From NCBI RefSeq assembly GCF_009933335.1, contig NZ_MAEL01000054.1:124001-188000 (forward strand): a stretch of DNA of 64,000 nt, in the 5' to 3' direction. Source of the DNA: Candidatus Enterococcus willemsii (lineage in GTDB: Bacteria; Bacillota; Bacilli; Lactobacillales; Enterococcaceae). The notes below the pieces were generated by a model. The model was not told the origin of the DNA. It made no database searches and saw only the letters and a program-made list of their open reading frames with translations. This document shows positions 16,792 through 24,618 of the stretch, in pieces. The position numbers and the translations under genes are program-made. How positions within the stretch are numbered: the stretch's first letter is position 1; the number at the start of each line of letters is the position of its first letter.

Positions 16792-18246
16792 ATGACTGGT
16801 TTATTTGGAACACTAGGAACAGCCACTAGAGGGATGAACGTCAATCAGACAGCTCTACAAACAAGTGGACATAATATCGCAAATACCAATAGAGATGGTT
16901 ATTCACGCCAACGTATACATATGCAGGCAGAAACACCTTATTATATGGCTGGTGTAGGTGCAATTGGCATGGGTGTAAAGGCAACTAGCGTTGATCGTAT
17001 TGTGGATTCATTTATTCGTGGTCAAGTCAATGAAGCTTACTCTAAATTCCGTTTCTATGAACAAAAATCAGATGCGTTGGGACAGTTAGAACGTATCATG
17101 AACGAACCATCTAAGACAGGGTTAATTAATCAATTATCAGTGATGTATGATTCTTGGTCAAAATTAGGGAGTAACCCTGAGCTTGCAACGTCTAAAACCC
17201 TAGTTGTAAAAAATTCTGAGACATTTACCGATACGATTCGTCAAATGCGTACACAGATGAAACAACTCAAAGGTGAAGTAATTGCCAATGTGGAAAAAGG
17301 AGCATTGGATTTTAATCAAAAAATTGAGCAATTAGCCACATTAAATGATCAAATTTTTGCCATTGCTTCAAATGGTACAGTACCAAATGATCTATTGGAC
17401 ACTCGCGATACCTTATTAAAAGATATTTCTGGTTTGGCAAACAACACTGTGAAATTTGATAAATTTGGTCGTGTCTCTTCCTTAAAAATTGGAGGGGAGC
17501 AAGGTCCGGAAGTACTGAATTTAAATGAGGTGAAAAAAATTAGTGTTGTTTCGGGTGATGAAGATCCGAGTAACACTATTTCACTAGGTGGGGATGCACA
17601 ACAGAAAAAAACAATCGCTGGTAATGCCTTGCCACTAGGAACAATTGTCATTGCTGACACTACAGACCCTGATAATATCACAGTATCCGAAGTAGCTTTA
17701 ACAGAAGGCGAAATTGGTGGATTCAAAGAAGCAGGTAAAGAAATAGATGAGCGTATGGGAGAACTTGATACCTTTGTTCAGTCAGTTGCTGATCGTTTGA
17801 ATGCTGTTTATAACCGAGATAAAGTTCCTGGCGAGGATTTCTTTACTTTTGATAAAGACGGCAATCTTGAAGTCAATGAGCAACTACGAAAGAACCCAAG
17901 TGGGCTTCGAACTGGATACGGGACTGACGAAGGTGATGGTTCATTAGCAAAAGATATGGCGAAAGTTTTTTCTGAAAAAGATGGAGACAAGATGACTTTT
18001 GCCGATCGATACAATAATATCGTGACGAAGAATGGGATTTCCAAACAACAAGCAGATAATACAGCAGAATCACAGTTAACGTTGTTAAATCAATTAGAAT
18101 ATAAAAATGAATCTGTTTCTGGTGTCAATATTAATGAAGAGGTGTCAGATGTGATTCGCTTCTCACAAGCATTCCAAGCAAATGCCAGAATCATTCAAAC
18201 TGTTTCGGAAATGCTAGATACTTTAATTAACCGAACAGGAGTGTAG
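16792..18246 (+). CDS. flgK: FlgK, hook-associated protein 1
   Basis: FlgK joins the hook to the filament. The 484 residues have the N-terminal axial motif NQTALQTSGHNIANTNRDGYSR (about residues 18-39; shown in two overlapping parts by its key residues SGHNIANTNRDGYSRQ), and the C-terminal axial helix VSDVIRFSQAFQANARII ending in MLDTLINRTGV. The length is slightly short for the family, so the central exposed domains are compact. A TAGGAGGAAC ribosome site precedes ATG 16792, and flgL follows after 4 bases. Confidence 0.95.
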   Translation: MTGLFGTLGTATRGMNVNQTALQTSGHNIANTNRDGYSRQRIHMQAETPYYMAGVGAIGMGVKATSVDRIVDSFIRGQVNEAYSKFRFYEQKSDALGQLERIMNEPSKTGLINQLSVMYDSWSKLGSNPELATSKTLVVKNSETFTDTIRQMRTQMKQLKGEVIANVEKGALDFNQKIEQLATLNDQIFAIASNGTVPNDLLDTRDTLLKDISGLANNTVKFDKFGRVSSLKIGGEQGPEVLNLNEVKKISVVSGDEDPSNTISLGGDAQQKKTIAGNALPLGTIVIADTTDPDNITVSEVALTEGEIGGFKEAGKEIDERMGELDTFVQSVADRLNAVYNRDKVPGEDFFTFDKDGNLEVNEQLRKNPSGLRTGYGTDEGDGSLAKDMAKVFSEKDGDKMTFADRYNNIVTKNGISKQQADNTAESQLTLLNQLEYKNESVSGVNINEEVSDVIRFSQAFQANARIIQTVSEMLDTLINRTGV

Positions 18247-18250
18247 CCAT

Positions 18251-19282
18251 ATGCGCGTTTCTAGTAATGTAACGTACAATGATTTTATTAAAAATTTAGG
18301 AACAAATGCAAGCAAAGTTCAAAAAACATTGAATCAACTTTCAAGTTTAAAAGAAGTTAGTCAATCATCAGATAATCCATTATTAGTGGCAAAAATTATG
18401 AACTTAAATGTTTCGCTTGCTAAAAATACGACATACGGACAAGAAATTAAAGATAGCCAAGATTGGATTAATACTGAGTTTAGTGCTCTTAAGGGTGTCA
18501 ATGACTCAATGAATAATATTCGTCGATTGGTACAACATTCAGCTAACGGCACACAAGATATTGATGAAATTAAAGCCAACCGTAATGAGATTCAACAAGA
18601 AATTCAAGGAATTGTTGAAGCATTAAACACTAATTTTGATGGACGTTATATTTTTGGTGGAACCAATACGACTAAACCACCATTTGAAGTTAGTCGTGAT
18701 GCAGATGGAAATGTGAATGGCATTATTTATGCCGGTTCTCAAACAGAAGTTTCTCGAGAAATTGCCGATAATGTATCAATTGATTTACCAACAAATGGCG
18801 GAAAATTGATTGGTGGTCGCGTGGATGGTAACGGGCAAGCGAATGGTAGTGACATGAATGATTTCTTTACTTCATTAATGGACGATATGAACTTTTATAT
18901 TGAGAACAAAGAACGTTTGAGCACAATTGATCGTAGTAGTTTAGATCCTGCTATCCCAGCTGATCAAGCAGTGCTGAATGATTTGAATCGTTTTGATAAA
19001 TGGGCTGTAAATATGTCAAACAATATTAGTAAAGTTGATAATTTAAAGAACAGTATCTCTGATTTTCAAACACAAATTGATGCAATTGCCAATCGCTTAA
19101 AATCTGCTGGTGAACGTAATGAAGCAGACAAACTATCGCTAACTAGTACCTTGTCCGAACGCCAAGATGTAGATGTAGCCGAGAAATACATGGAATATCA
19201 GAATCAAATGTTAGCATACCAAGCAACCATGTCAATGGGAACCAAAATTATGCAAACATCAATCTTAGATTATGTTCGATAA
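18251..19282 (+). CDS. flgL: FlgL, hook-associated protein 3
   Basis: FlgL is the second hook-filament junction protein and is related to flagellin. The 343 residues start MRVSSNVTYNDFIKNLG and contain the flagellin-like N-terminal helix (LNQLSSLKEVSQSSDNPLL), the FDGRYIFGGTNTTKPPF motif near 130-146 that marks FlgL, and a C-terminal helix AEKYMEYQNQMLAYQATMSM. A GGAGTGTAG ribosome site overlaps the flgK end. It closes the flgM operon before a terminator. Confidence 0.93.
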   Translation: MRVSSNVTYNDFIKNLGTNASKVQKTLNQLSSLKEVSQSSDNPLLVAKIMNLNVSLAKNTTYGQEIKDSQDWINTEFSALKGVNDSMNNIRRLVQHSANGTQDIDEIKANRNEIQQEIQGIVEALNTNFDGRYIFGGTNTTKPPFEVSRDADGNVNGIIYAGSQTEVSREIADNVSIDLPTNGGKLIGGRVDGNGQANGSDMNDFFTSLMDDMNFYIENKERLSTIDRSSLDPAIPADQAVLNDLNRFDKWAVNMSNNISKVDNLKNSISDFQTQIDAIANRLKSAGERNEADKLSLTSTLSERQDVDVAEKYMEYQNQMLAYQATMSMGTKIMQTSILDYVR

Positions 19283-19294
19283 TTCGATATTATG

Positions 19295-19327
19295 AAACAG
19301 TAGCTGATAAATGGCTGCTGTTTTTTT
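19295..19327 (+). terminator. Intrinsic terminator after flgL
   Basis: AAACAGTAGC (19295-19304) pairs, with one G-U, to GGCTGCTGTTT (19313-19323), followed by a run of seven T. Confidence 0.8.
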
Positions 19328-19371
19328 AGTTCTAAATACAATTTTCATTGCAAAAAGTAGCATTAACCTAT

Positions 19372-19397
19372 TAAAAAAATGAAAAGTCTTCCGATAC
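19372..19397 (+). promoter_or_regulatory. Upstream sigma-28 promoter of fliC
   Basis: TAAA at 19372-19375 and TCCGATAC at 19390-19397 are 14 bases apart. This is the distal one of two sigma-28 elements 93 bases apart before flagellin. Confidence 0.7.
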
Positions 19398-19463
19398 TAT
19401 TTATCAGAGGATGAACTTTTGTTAATGACAAAAATTTTTATGAAAAAAATAGCAAAAAGCTAT

Positions 19464-19490
19464 TAAACTCTTAAAAGGACTTGCCGATAC
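19464..19490 (+). promoter_or_regulatory. Proximal sigma-28 promoter of fliC
   Basis: TAAA (19464-19467), exactly 15 bases, then GCCGATAC (19483-19490): a near-perfect sigma-28 promoter. The flagellin ATG lies about 50 bases downstream of the expected transcript start. Confidence 0.9.
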
Positions 19491-19546
19491 TATACAACAG
19501 AGGGGAAACCTTAACAAGTTTACTGAAAATTAGGAGGAAGACAAAC

Positions 19547-20632
19547 ATGAGAATTAATACAAATATCTCTGCTATGAATACTTATGGTCGTTTGACTAAC
19601 GCAAATGCTGCGAAAAGTGATTCATTATCAAAATTATCATCAGGATTACGTATCAACAAAGCCGGAGACGATGCTGCTGGTTTAGCAATCTCTGAAAAAA
19701 TGAAAGGCCAAGTAGGCGGTTTAACACAAGCTGTTCGTAACGCACAAGACGGTGTATCTTTAATCCAAACAGCTGAAGGTGCTTTAAACGAAACTCATGC
19801 TATCCTAGGTCGTATGCGTGACTTAGCTAACCAAGGTGCCAACGGAACTCTAAGTCAAGAAGACCGTGCAGAAATTGATAAAGAATTTGGTGCGCTAAAA
19901 GACGAAATTACTCGTATTTCTGATACAACTGAATTTAATACGAAAAAATTATTAAACACTAAAGACCAAGAGTTCACATTCCAAATCGGTGCTAACGGTG
20001 GTCAAACAATGTCAGTTAAAATTGGCAAAATGGATGCTGAATCATTAGGTTTAGATTCTGATGTACGTCTATCTGTAACTGATGATGTATTTAATGCTGC
20101 AGATGCTGCACGTGCAACTGCGAAAACAACTTTTGATACAGCACAAGCAGATTTCGATACAGCACAAGCAGATTACGATCAAGCTGTAGCTGATTACCAA
20201 GCAAGCTCACAAGATGATGCTGCACAAACTGCTTTTGAAACAGCACAAACAACTTACAATACAGCAAAAGATACGTACAACACAGCGAAAAGCGGTTATG
20301 ATAAAGCTGTTGAAATCTTTAACAAAGCAATCGATGAGCCAGGACGTACAAATTCTTCTGATGCAATCGCTAAAATCGATGATGCAATCAAAACTGTTTC
20401 ATCACAACGTTCTGACTTAGGTGCGGCTCAAAACCGTTTGAACCATACAGTTAAAAACTTAACAACAACAAAAGAAAACTTAGCTGAAGCGAACTCACGT
20501 ATCCGTGACGTTGACATGGCAGAAGAAATGATGGCATTCACTAAGAACAACATCCTTTCTCAAGCAGCTACTTCAATGTTATCTCAAGCAAACGCTATGC
20601 CAAACAGTGTATTAGGTTTACTACAAGGATAA
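19547..20632 (+). CDS. fliC: Flagellin with a heptad-repeat central insert
   Basis: Filament subunit, 361 residues. The N-terminal D0/D1 region is canonical (MRINTNISAMNTYGRL, then LSSGLRINKAGDDAAGLAIS, DGVSLIQTAEGAL and MRDLANQGANGTL). The C-terminal part is canonical too (RSDLGAAQNRLNHTV, SRIRDVDMAEEMM, MLSQANAMPNSVLGLL). Instead of a usual beta-rich D2/D3 domain, residues 196-263 are Phe/Tyr- and Ala-spaced heptads, encoded partly by a 21-base tandem duplication. ATG 19547 follows TAGGAGGAAG; an earlier frame start lies within the promoter. Codon use is strongly biased to preferred codons, as expected for a highly made protein. It is a single-gene transcript between two sigma-28 promoters and a terminator. 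Confidence 0.97.
   Translation: MRINTNISAMNTYGRLTNANAAKSDSLSKLSSGLRINKAGDDAAGLAISEKMKGQVGGLTQAVRNAQDGVSLIQTAEGALNETHAILGRMRDLANQGANGTLSQEDRAEIDKEFGALKDEITRISDTTEFNTKKLLNTKDQEFTFQIGANGGQTMSVKIGKMDAESLGLDSDVRLSVTDDVFNAADAARATAKTTFDTAQADFDTAQADYDQAVADYQASSQDDAAQTAFETAQTTYNTAKDTYNTAKSGYDKAVEIFNKAIDEPGRTNSSDAIAKIDDAIKTVSSQRSDLGAAQNRLNHTVKNLTTTKENLAEANSRIRDVDMAEEMMAFTKNNILSQAATSMLSQANAMPNSVLGLLQG
20132..20335 (+). repeat. Heptad-coding repeat tract inside fliC
   Basis: Two 21-base units (20132-20152 and 20153-20173) differ by one base and encode FDTAQAD twice; a diverged third unit encodes YDQAVAD (20174-20194). Further 21-base-spaced units encode FETAQTT, YNTAKDT, YNTAKSG and YDKAVEI. An aromatic residue starts each unit and Ala occupies the fourth position. 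Confidence 0.9.
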
Positions 20633-20641
20633 TTTTGTTGC

Positions 20642-20678
20642 AAAAAAAGAATCGACATTTTTTGTCGGTTCTTTTTTT
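20642..20678 (+). terminator. Intrinsic terminator after fliC
   Basis: AAAAAAAGAATCGACA (20642-20657) pairs, with one G-U, to TGTCGGTTCTTTTTTT (20663-20678). Confidence 0.9.
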
Positions 20679-20700
20679 GCATTTTTTTCTTAATAGGTCT

Positions 20701-20727
20701 TAACATTTGTTTAAAAGTATCCGATAG
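20701..20727 (+). promoter_or_regulatory. Sigma-28 promoter for fliD
   Basis: TAAC (20701-20704), 15 bases, then TCCGATAG (20720-20727). It lies 44 bases before the fliD ATG. Confidence 0.75.
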
Positions 20728-20770
20728 GAAGACTAAGAGTCGATTTACATAGAGAAAGAGGGGATAAATA

Positions 20771-22192
20771 ATGGCAAGTATTACAGGAGCATCTGGAATT
20801 AGCAGTATTTTAGGGCAATATTCAGGTATCGGTGCCGATCAAATCGATCAGCTATTACAAGGTGATGCGATTCCCAAATTACGTGCACAAAATCGAATTG
20901 AAGATATTCAAAAAGAGAAAACTGCGTGGAGTGACATTAAAACACGTTTAAACAATTTCTTGAAAAAAACCGAAGACTTACAAAAATTAGACACTTTTCA
21001 ATCAAAAAAAGCCACTTCATCCAATGAAGCAAGCGTTAAAATTTCAGGAACTGCAGCAGCAGGGGAAGGGAAATACAGCGTTCAAGTCAAACAATTAGCG
21101 ACATCAACAAGCTTAACAGGGGCTAAATTAGCGTCTAATGATCAAGCGTTGTTAGCTTCAGGGAAATTAACTTTGAAAACGGCCGAAGTAGATGCAGATG
21201 GAAAAGCGAAAGAGTTTACTTTTGCTATTGATTCAAGTGATAGTTTGAAAGATGTGGCAGCCAAAATCAATAAAGAAACGAAAAATTCAAATATTACTGC
21301 AACGATTGTCGATAATCGACTAGTATTATCTGATAAAAAAACAGGAGATCGGACTTTTACTGTCGAAGGTAGTGTGAAAAATTCATTAGGTTTATCTGAC
21401 ACGGAGGCAAAAGCGACGCAAGGACAAAATGCTGAATTTGTTTTAAACGGCATTGATATTACCCGTCAGTCAAACAATGTTAATGATGTTATCGAAGGCG
21501 TGACATTTGAATTGTTACAAACAACTGAAGAAGGCAAAGATGTGTCATTAACACTAACGAATGATACGTCTAAAATGAAAACAGCAGTTAAAGATTTTGT
21601 TACCCAGTATAATAGCTTAATGAGTTTAATTAATGACAAAGTAAAAGTTGGCGATCCTAGTTCAGATAAAAATACAGATGCTGGTGCTTTAGCCGGTGAT
21701 AGTACTTTGATTCGTTTGCAGTCAGAATTACGTAATATGGTTGCACCTGCTTATACAGTAGGTGGTGGATTAAAAGCAAATCAATTGGGAATTTCAATCA
21801 CCGACCGTCAAGGAACACTGGCACTAGATGAAAAAAAATTCGATGAAATGCTAACCAAAGATCCCGAAGCAGTCAAAGATTTCTTTTTTAAATCAGAAAA
21901 AATTGGAACAGAAACCAAAACGTCAGGTTATGCAGTGGATTTAAAAGACATTGCAGATAAATATCTTTCTGAAAAATCCGGTAACAAAGGAATTCTTGCG
22001 GTTAAGTTTGATACGTATGAAGCCAACATCAAAGATTTAAATAAACAAATTACGCGTTTAGATGCGGTTTTAGAACAAAAGAAAGCTCGTTATGTTGATA
22101 TGTTTACACGATTAGATCAAGCGATGATGCAAGCACAAGAGCAAATGTCATGGTTGATTAGTCAAGTAGATTCTTTCAATAGTGGGAAGTAA
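20771..22192 (+). CDS. fliD: FliD, filament cap protein
   Basis: FliD caps the growing filament and drives flagellin folding. The 473 residues show the N-terminal FliD domain (ISSILGQYSGIGADQIDQLL, RIEDIQKEKTAWSDIKTRL), the exposed middle (SDSLKDVAAKINKETKNSN, VLNGIDITRQSNNVNDVIEG) and the C-terminal FliD domain (FVTQYNSLMSLINDKV, LGISITDRQGTLALDEKKF, with the helical end QAQEQMSWLISQVDSF). The GAGGGG ribosome site precedes ATG 20771. It is first in a three-gene transcript. Confidence 0.95.
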   Translation: MASITGASGISSILGQYSGIGADQIDQLLQGDAIPKLRAQNRIEDIQKEKTAWSDIKTRLNNFLKKTEDLQKLDTFQSKKATSSNEASVKISGTAAAGEGKYSVQVKQLATSTSLTGAKLASNDQALLASGKLTLKTAEVDADGKAKEFTFAIDSSDSLKDVAAKINKETKNSNITATIVDNRLVLSDKKTGDRTFTVEGSVKNSLGLSDTEAKATQGQNAEFVLNGIDITRQSNNVNDVIEGVTFELLQTTEEGKDVSLTLTNDTSKMKTAVKDFVTQYNSLMSLINDKVKVGDPSSDKNTDAGALAGDSTLIRLQSELRNMVAPAYTVGGGLKANQLGISITDRQGTLALDEKKFDEMLTKDPEAVKDFFFKSEKIGTETKTSGYAVDLKDIADKYLSEKSGNKGILAVKFDTYEANIKDLNKQITRLDAVLEQKKARYVDMFTRLDQAMMQAQEQMSWLISQVDSFNSGK

Positions 22193-22199
22193 CTAGCAG

Positions 22200-22499
22200 A
22201 TGATGAAAGATGTATTGGAACAGTTGTTAGAGTTAATTAGAACGCGGCCTGAAAATATTGATGAAATTGAAGAGCTATTAGTTCTATGTGAGCAAAAACT
22301 AGCGATAGTACAACCAGATAATCTTGTAGGACATGAAGAGTTAGTTCAACAAATAATCATTGAATATCAGCAATTAGTGCAGCAACTTCAAGAGCAAAAA
22401 AATCAAATTAGCAAAGAGATGGGGCAACTGCAACAAACTTTGCAAAAGGCACATGCTTATACCCCACCAATTTCTTCAGATTATGAATTTTATTATTGA
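22200..22499 (+). CDS. Small helical protein between fliD and fliS, FliT-like by position
   Basis: A 99-residue, Gln/Glu/Leu-rich helical protein (start ATG 22200 or the adjacent 22203). It contains IRTRPENIDEIEELLVLCEQ, a long coiled-coil-like middle, and a C-terminal tail APPISSDYEFYY-like segment (YTPPISSDYEFYY). Size and position suggest the FliT-type chaperone, which binds FliD, but no residue-level match can be claimed, and FliT normally follows FliS rather than preceding it. Its stop lies two bases before the fliS ribosome site. Confidence 0.7.
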   Translation: MMKDVLEQLLELIRTRPENIDEIEELLVLCEQKLAIVQPDNLVGHEELVQQIIIEYQQLVQQLQEQKNQISKEMGQLQQTLQKAHAYTPPISSDYEFYY

Positions 22500-22513
22500 A
22501 AGGAGAATCCATA

Positions 22514-22885
22514 ATGTATCAAAATAGCCAAGACAACTATTTGAAAAACCAAGTGATGAGTGCTTCTCCAAATAAATTAATTGAGATGTTATTAGAGGGT
22601 GCGATTAAACGAATTCGCATGGGGAAATTGGCCATTGAAAATAATAATATCGTCCAAGCAAGTGAACAAATCATTCGTGCACAAGATATTATTATGGAAT
22701 TACGCTATTCAATTAATGAAGAAGTAGATAGCCAAATTCCACAAGACTTAATTCAGTTATACGAATTTATGTATGACCGTCTGGTAATTGCAAATATGGA
22801 AAAAAATACAGCAATCTTAGATGAAGTACAGCATTTAATAGCTGAATTGACCGATGCTTGGAAACAAATTTCAACGAATAATTAA
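22514..22885 (+). CDS. fliS: FliS, flagellin chaperone
   Basis: FliS holds flagellin unfolded in the cytoplasm before export. The 123-residue protein has the family opening MYQNSQDNYLKNQVMSASPN, then LIEMLLEGAIKRIRMGKLAI and AQDIIMELRYSINEE. ATG 22514 is chosen because AAAGGAG (22499-22505) lies upstream; an in-frame ATG at 22496 is before that site. A terminator follows. Confidence 0.95.
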   Translation: MYQNSQDNYLKNQVMSASPNKLIEMLLEGAIKRIRMGKLAIENNNIVQASEQIIRAQDIIMELRYSINEEVDSQIPQDLIQLYEFMYDRLVIANMEKNTAILDEVQHLIAELTDAWKQISTNN

Positions 22886-22892
22886 ATAGACC

Positions 22893-22936
22893 ATCAGTCC
22901 TTCTAGTTGCTTAAGATTCAGAAGGACTGATTTTTT
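22893..22936 (+). terminator. Intrinsic terminator after fliS
   Basis: ATCAGTCCTTCT (22893-22904) pairs exactly with AGAAGGACTGAT (22920-22931), followed by TTTTT. Confidence 0.92.
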
Positions 22937-22948
22937 GTGGTTATCTCT

Positions 22949-22975
22949 TAAAAAATAGAAAGAATAAGCCGATAA
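22949..22975 (+). promoter_or_regulatory. Sigma-28 promoter for motA-motB
   Basis: TAAA (22949-22952), exactly 15 bases, then GCCGATAA (22968-22975): the best consensus match in the window together with 19464. Confidence 0.9.
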
Positions 22976-23015
22976 AAGTAACAAACGTGTAAATTGTAGC
23001 AGGAGGACAAGGCAA

Positions 23016-23780
23016 ATGGATATATTTTTATTAATTGGTATATTTTTAGGTTTTTTCTCAGTAATTGTGGGAATGATTGTAAAAGGAGCAAACGTATTGG
23101 TCTTAATTAACCCTGCAGCGGTAATTATTATTTTCGTAGGGGTTATCGCCGCACTAGTCAATTCGTTTCCTGGAAGTGAAATCAAACGTCTTCCTAAAAT
23201 TTTTGGTGTCTTATTTAAAAATAAAGAACAAGATGCACCTAAAATTATTGGTAATATTGTGGAATTAGCGAATTTGGCACGACGCGATGGGTTATTAGCT
23301 TTAGAAAGTAGTGTCGAAAGCTTAGAAGATCCTTTTTTAAAAAAAGGCTTGGAAATGGTCGTCGATGGTGTCGATCCAGAACAAATTCGTGAAATTATGG
23401 AAAATGAAATTGCTGGAATTGAAGAACGTCATCGAGTAGGTGCACAAATGTTCAAAACAGCAGGAGCTGCCGCACCAACATTGGGTGTATTAGGGGCAGT
23501 TATCGGTCTGATTGGTGCCTTAGGAAATTTAAATGACGTGGATGCACTGGGACATATGATTTCAGCGGCATTCGTTGCAACAATTTATGGGATTTTCTTT
23601 GGTTATGTTATCTTAGTTCCTTTTGGTTCGCGGTTGACAGTGAAATCAGAAGCAGAAGTACAAACATTGTTAATTATTATTGAAGGTGTTATGGGTATCC
23701 AAGCTGGTCAATCGCCAAAAACGATTGAACAAAAACTATTTAGTTTGATTGAACCAAATAAACGTACACCAAATGAATAG
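23016..23780 (+). CDS. motA: MotA, flagellar stator protein
   Basis: MotA is the membrane stator subunit that pushes the rotor. The 254 residues show four hydrophobic segments (about 3-20, 28-48, 148-168, 182-202) and a large cytoplasmic loop between the second and third with LARRDGLLALESSVESLEDPF and the charged rotor-contact region. The motif AAAPTLGVLGAVIGLIGAL lies in segment 3. A GCAGGAGGAC ribosome site precedes the ATG. motB follows after 15 bases. Confidence 0.96.
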   Translation: MDIFLLIGIFLGFFSVIVGMIVKGANVLVLINPAAVIIIFVGVIAALVNSFPGSEIKRLPKIFGVLFKNKEQDAPKIIGNIVELANLARRDGLLALESSVESLEDPFLKKGLEMVVDGVDPEQIREIMENEIAGIEERHRVGAQMFKTAGAAAPTLGVLGAVIGLIGALGNLNDVDALGHMISAAFVATIYGIFFGYVILVPFGSRLTVKSEAEVQTLLIIIEGVMGIQAGQSPKTIEQKLFSLIEPNKRTPNE

Positions 23781-23795
23781 AGGATGTGATAAACA

Positions 23796-24560
23796 ATGAA
23801 AAGAAAGAAAAAGCATGAAGAACATGCCGATGAAGGTTGGTTACTTCCTTACTCAGACATGATGACGCTCTTACTTGCGTTGTTTATCGTTATGTTTGCC
23901 ATGGCACGTGTTGATGAAGAAAAGTTTCAAGAATTTAGAAGTGAATTTGGGACCATCTTTTCTAGCACGAGTGGTGGCAATTCGGTGATAGGCAATGTCG
24001 TTGATTTGGGTCAAACCAAAATGGTTCCTGCGAATTCAGACCAAGCAGCGCAAGAACGAAGTGTAGCTAGCGAATCAGCGAAGGAAGCTCAGCTAGCACA
24101 AAAATTGGAAGACCAACAGATGGCTGATGCACGCGAGCATATCAAAACAGCTTTAGATGATGCAAATTTAGCAGATGACGTGGAAGTTTCGCTGCGTTCT
24201 GATGGCATTCATATTTCATTAGAAGATAGTATTTTATTTTCTCCAGGGAGTACGGATTTAAGTTCATCAGTCGAACAATATTTGACGATTGTTTCTAAGG
24301 AAGTAAAAGAGTTGAATAAAGAAGTGGTTGTTGCTGGGCATACAGATAACGTACCTGATCCAAATGATAGCAATTGGGAATTAAGTGCGAAGCGAGCCAT
24401 TGCCGTGATGAATTATTTAGTCCAGACAACTGGTATCAATCAAAATAAAGTATCTATTCAAGCATTTGCAGATACTCAACCAACAGCAAGTAACCAAACA
24501 ACAGAAGGCCGTTCGAAGAATCGCCGAGTAGAAATTGTAGTCTATAAAGATTATGAATAA
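23796..24560 (+). CDS. motB: MotB, flagellar stator protein
   Basis: MotB anchors the stator to peptidoglycan and carries the ion-binding Asp. The 254 residues have one N-terminal transmembrane helix with WLLPYSDMMTLLLALFIVMFA (Asp at about residue 24), a plug/linker rich in Ala, Gln and Glu, and a C-terminal OmpA-like peptidoglycan-binding domain (VVAGHTDNVPDPNDSNWELS, QAFADTQPTASN, RSKNRRVEIVV). The WLLPYxD pattern is closer to proton-driven Bacillus MotB than to sodium-driven MotS; this is a comparison from memory of those families. Confidence 0.95.
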   Translation: MKRKKKHEEHADEGWLLPYSDMMTLLLALFIVMFAMARVDEEKFQEFRSEFGTIFSSTSGGNSVIGNVVDLGQTKMVPANSDQAAQERSVASESAKEAQLAQKLEDQQMADAREHIKTALDDANLADDVEVSLRSDGIHISLEDSILFSPGSTDLSSSVEQYLTIVSKEVKELNKEVVVAGHTDNVPDPNDSNWELSAKRAIAVMNYLVQTTGINQNKVSIQAFADTQPTASNQTTEGRSKNRRVEIVVYKDYE

Positions 24561-24562
24561 TA

Positions 24563-24597
24563 GGCTGAGCTGCTCACGTAGCGACTCAGTCTTCTTT
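24563..24597 (+). terminator. Weak hairpin between motB and the C39-like gene
   Basis: GGCTGAG (24563-24569) pairs with CTCAGTC (24586-24592), with one G-U, followed by TTCTTT. The U tract is poor, so it probably allows read-through to the next gene. Confidence 0.4.
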
Positions 24598-24618
24598 GGA
24601 TAGTCAAGGAGGAGTAAA

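Noticed and set aside
20214-20420. Alternative + strand frame within fliC rich in Lys and Leu
   Set aside because: It is a frame-shifted reading of the flagellin heptad repeats and has no ribosome site.
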